From positions 1-7,934 of the forward strand of contig CAZUHK010000150.1 of NCBI GenBank assembly GCA_964620345.1: 7,934 nucleotides of DNA, given 5' to 3'. This DNA is from CAZUHK01 sp964620345. GTDB taxonomy: Bacteria; Planctomycetota; Phycisphaerae; Phycisphaerales; Zrk34. The notes below the pieces were generated by a model that saw only the letters and a list, made by a program, of their open reading frames with translations, was not told the DNA's origin and did no database searches. The translations under genes and the position numbers were made by a program. This document shows, piece by piece, positions 7,625-7,934 of the stretch (its first letter is position 1; each line of letters begins with the position of its first letter).

Positions 7625-7934
7625 TCAGTTCGCCGCGGCGTCGGGCTCGGGCAGGCCGTGGGCCTTGCGGTACTCGGTCATGTTCGGCGGGGCGGGGAAG
7701 AGTTTTTCAGCTTCGAGTGCGTCGGCGTCGCGCCCGCCGCGACGCGGGGCCTGCTGGTTGAACCACTCGACCTGGGCATAGAGCGTGGGGCGGATGCGGT
7801 CCCACACGCGCTGCTTGAGTTCGTTGGGCTCGCCGGCGGCGGTGTACATCGGCATGTGCCGCCAGAGCAGTTCCTTCATCGGCAGCGGCACGCCCTGCGG
7901 GCGCGGGCCGTGCGGCTTGGACATGAAGTCGGCC
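7625..7934 (-). CDS. Unrecognised protein, C-terminal fragment (5' end outside window)
   Basis: The frame is open from the right edge of the window to a TGA at 7627-7625 and gives about 103 residues. A Met codon lies at 7924-7922, but the ten bases visible before it hold no Shine-Dalgarno sequence and the frame stays open (Ala-Asp-Phe) to the edge, so I read this as the tail of a longer protein. The fragment is soluble-looking and has no membrane segment. It is rich in Pro, Arg and Trp, with the segments LLWRHMPMYTAAGEP and RIRPTLYAQVEWFNQQ, and ends in a short Ala/Asn tail. I do not recognise the family and assign no function. It is separated from the next gene by 175 nt and two hairpins, so it may be a different transcription unit. 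A complete 99-residue protein starting at 7924 is the alternative. Confidence 0.6.
   Translation of the reverse strand, partial: ADFMSKPHGPRPQGVPLPMKELLWRHMPMYTAAGEPNELKQRVWDRIRPTLYAQVEWFNQQAPRRGGRDADALEAEKLFPAPPNMTEYRKAHGLPEPDAAAN

Overview
The window is a strongly GC-rich stretch in which every supportable gene lies on the minus strand, so transcription runs from high to low coordinates. The gene content is a proton-channel trio of one ExbB/TolQ-type and two ExbD/TolR-type proteins, two membrane-anchored von Willebrand factor A (vWA) proteins and two TPR-type proteins. Together with the ExbB leader (signal peptide plus polyglycine) and the GC bias, this suggests a Planctomycetota genome, probably Phycisphaerae-like. 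That assignment is an inference from architecture; there is no rRNA or other marker here.

Layout in transcription order: (1) 7934-7625, the C-terminal end of an unrecognised protein running in from outside the window. (2) A 175-nt spacer with two GC-rich hairpins. (3) vWA protein 1, 7449-6493. (4) A 162-nt spacer with a perfect 10-bp hairpin starting on the vWA1 stop codon, a candidate sigma70-type promoter and a strong Shine-Dalgarno sequence. (5) vWA protein 2, 6330-5263. (6) A secreted TPR-type protein, 5266-4205, whose ATG overlaps the vWA2 stop as ATGA. (7) ExbB-like, 4147-3326. (8) ExbD-like 1, 3300-2797. (9) ExbD-like 2, 2781 to the edge of the gap. (10) A 100-N assembly gap, 2221-2122. 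(11) A 707-codon open frame, 2121-1, lacking both ends, which encodes a helical TPR-rich protein.

Genes 5 to 9 are tightly spaced, with good Shine-Dalgarno sites and one stop/start overlap, and look like one operon. vWA1 is a paralogue of vWA2 and probably belongs to the same system.

The most interesting reading is functional. Both vWA proteins have the build of TonB/TolA: a short N-terminal region, one transmembrane helix, a Pro/Glu-rich linker and a large domain outside the membrane. Their helices carry the Ser-x3-His spacing that is essential in E. coli TonB for coupling to ExbB-ExbD. They are encoded beside an ExbB and two ExbDs, so they are good candidates for proton-motive-force-driven transducers with a metal-binding adhesion-type vWA domain in place of the TonB C-terminal domain. 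The two TPR proteins would be periplasmic partners. This is a hypothesis from sequence; no function is demonstrated.

Most other long open frames, including an 864-codon plus-strand frame across the gap, are shadows produced by GC-rich codon usage.
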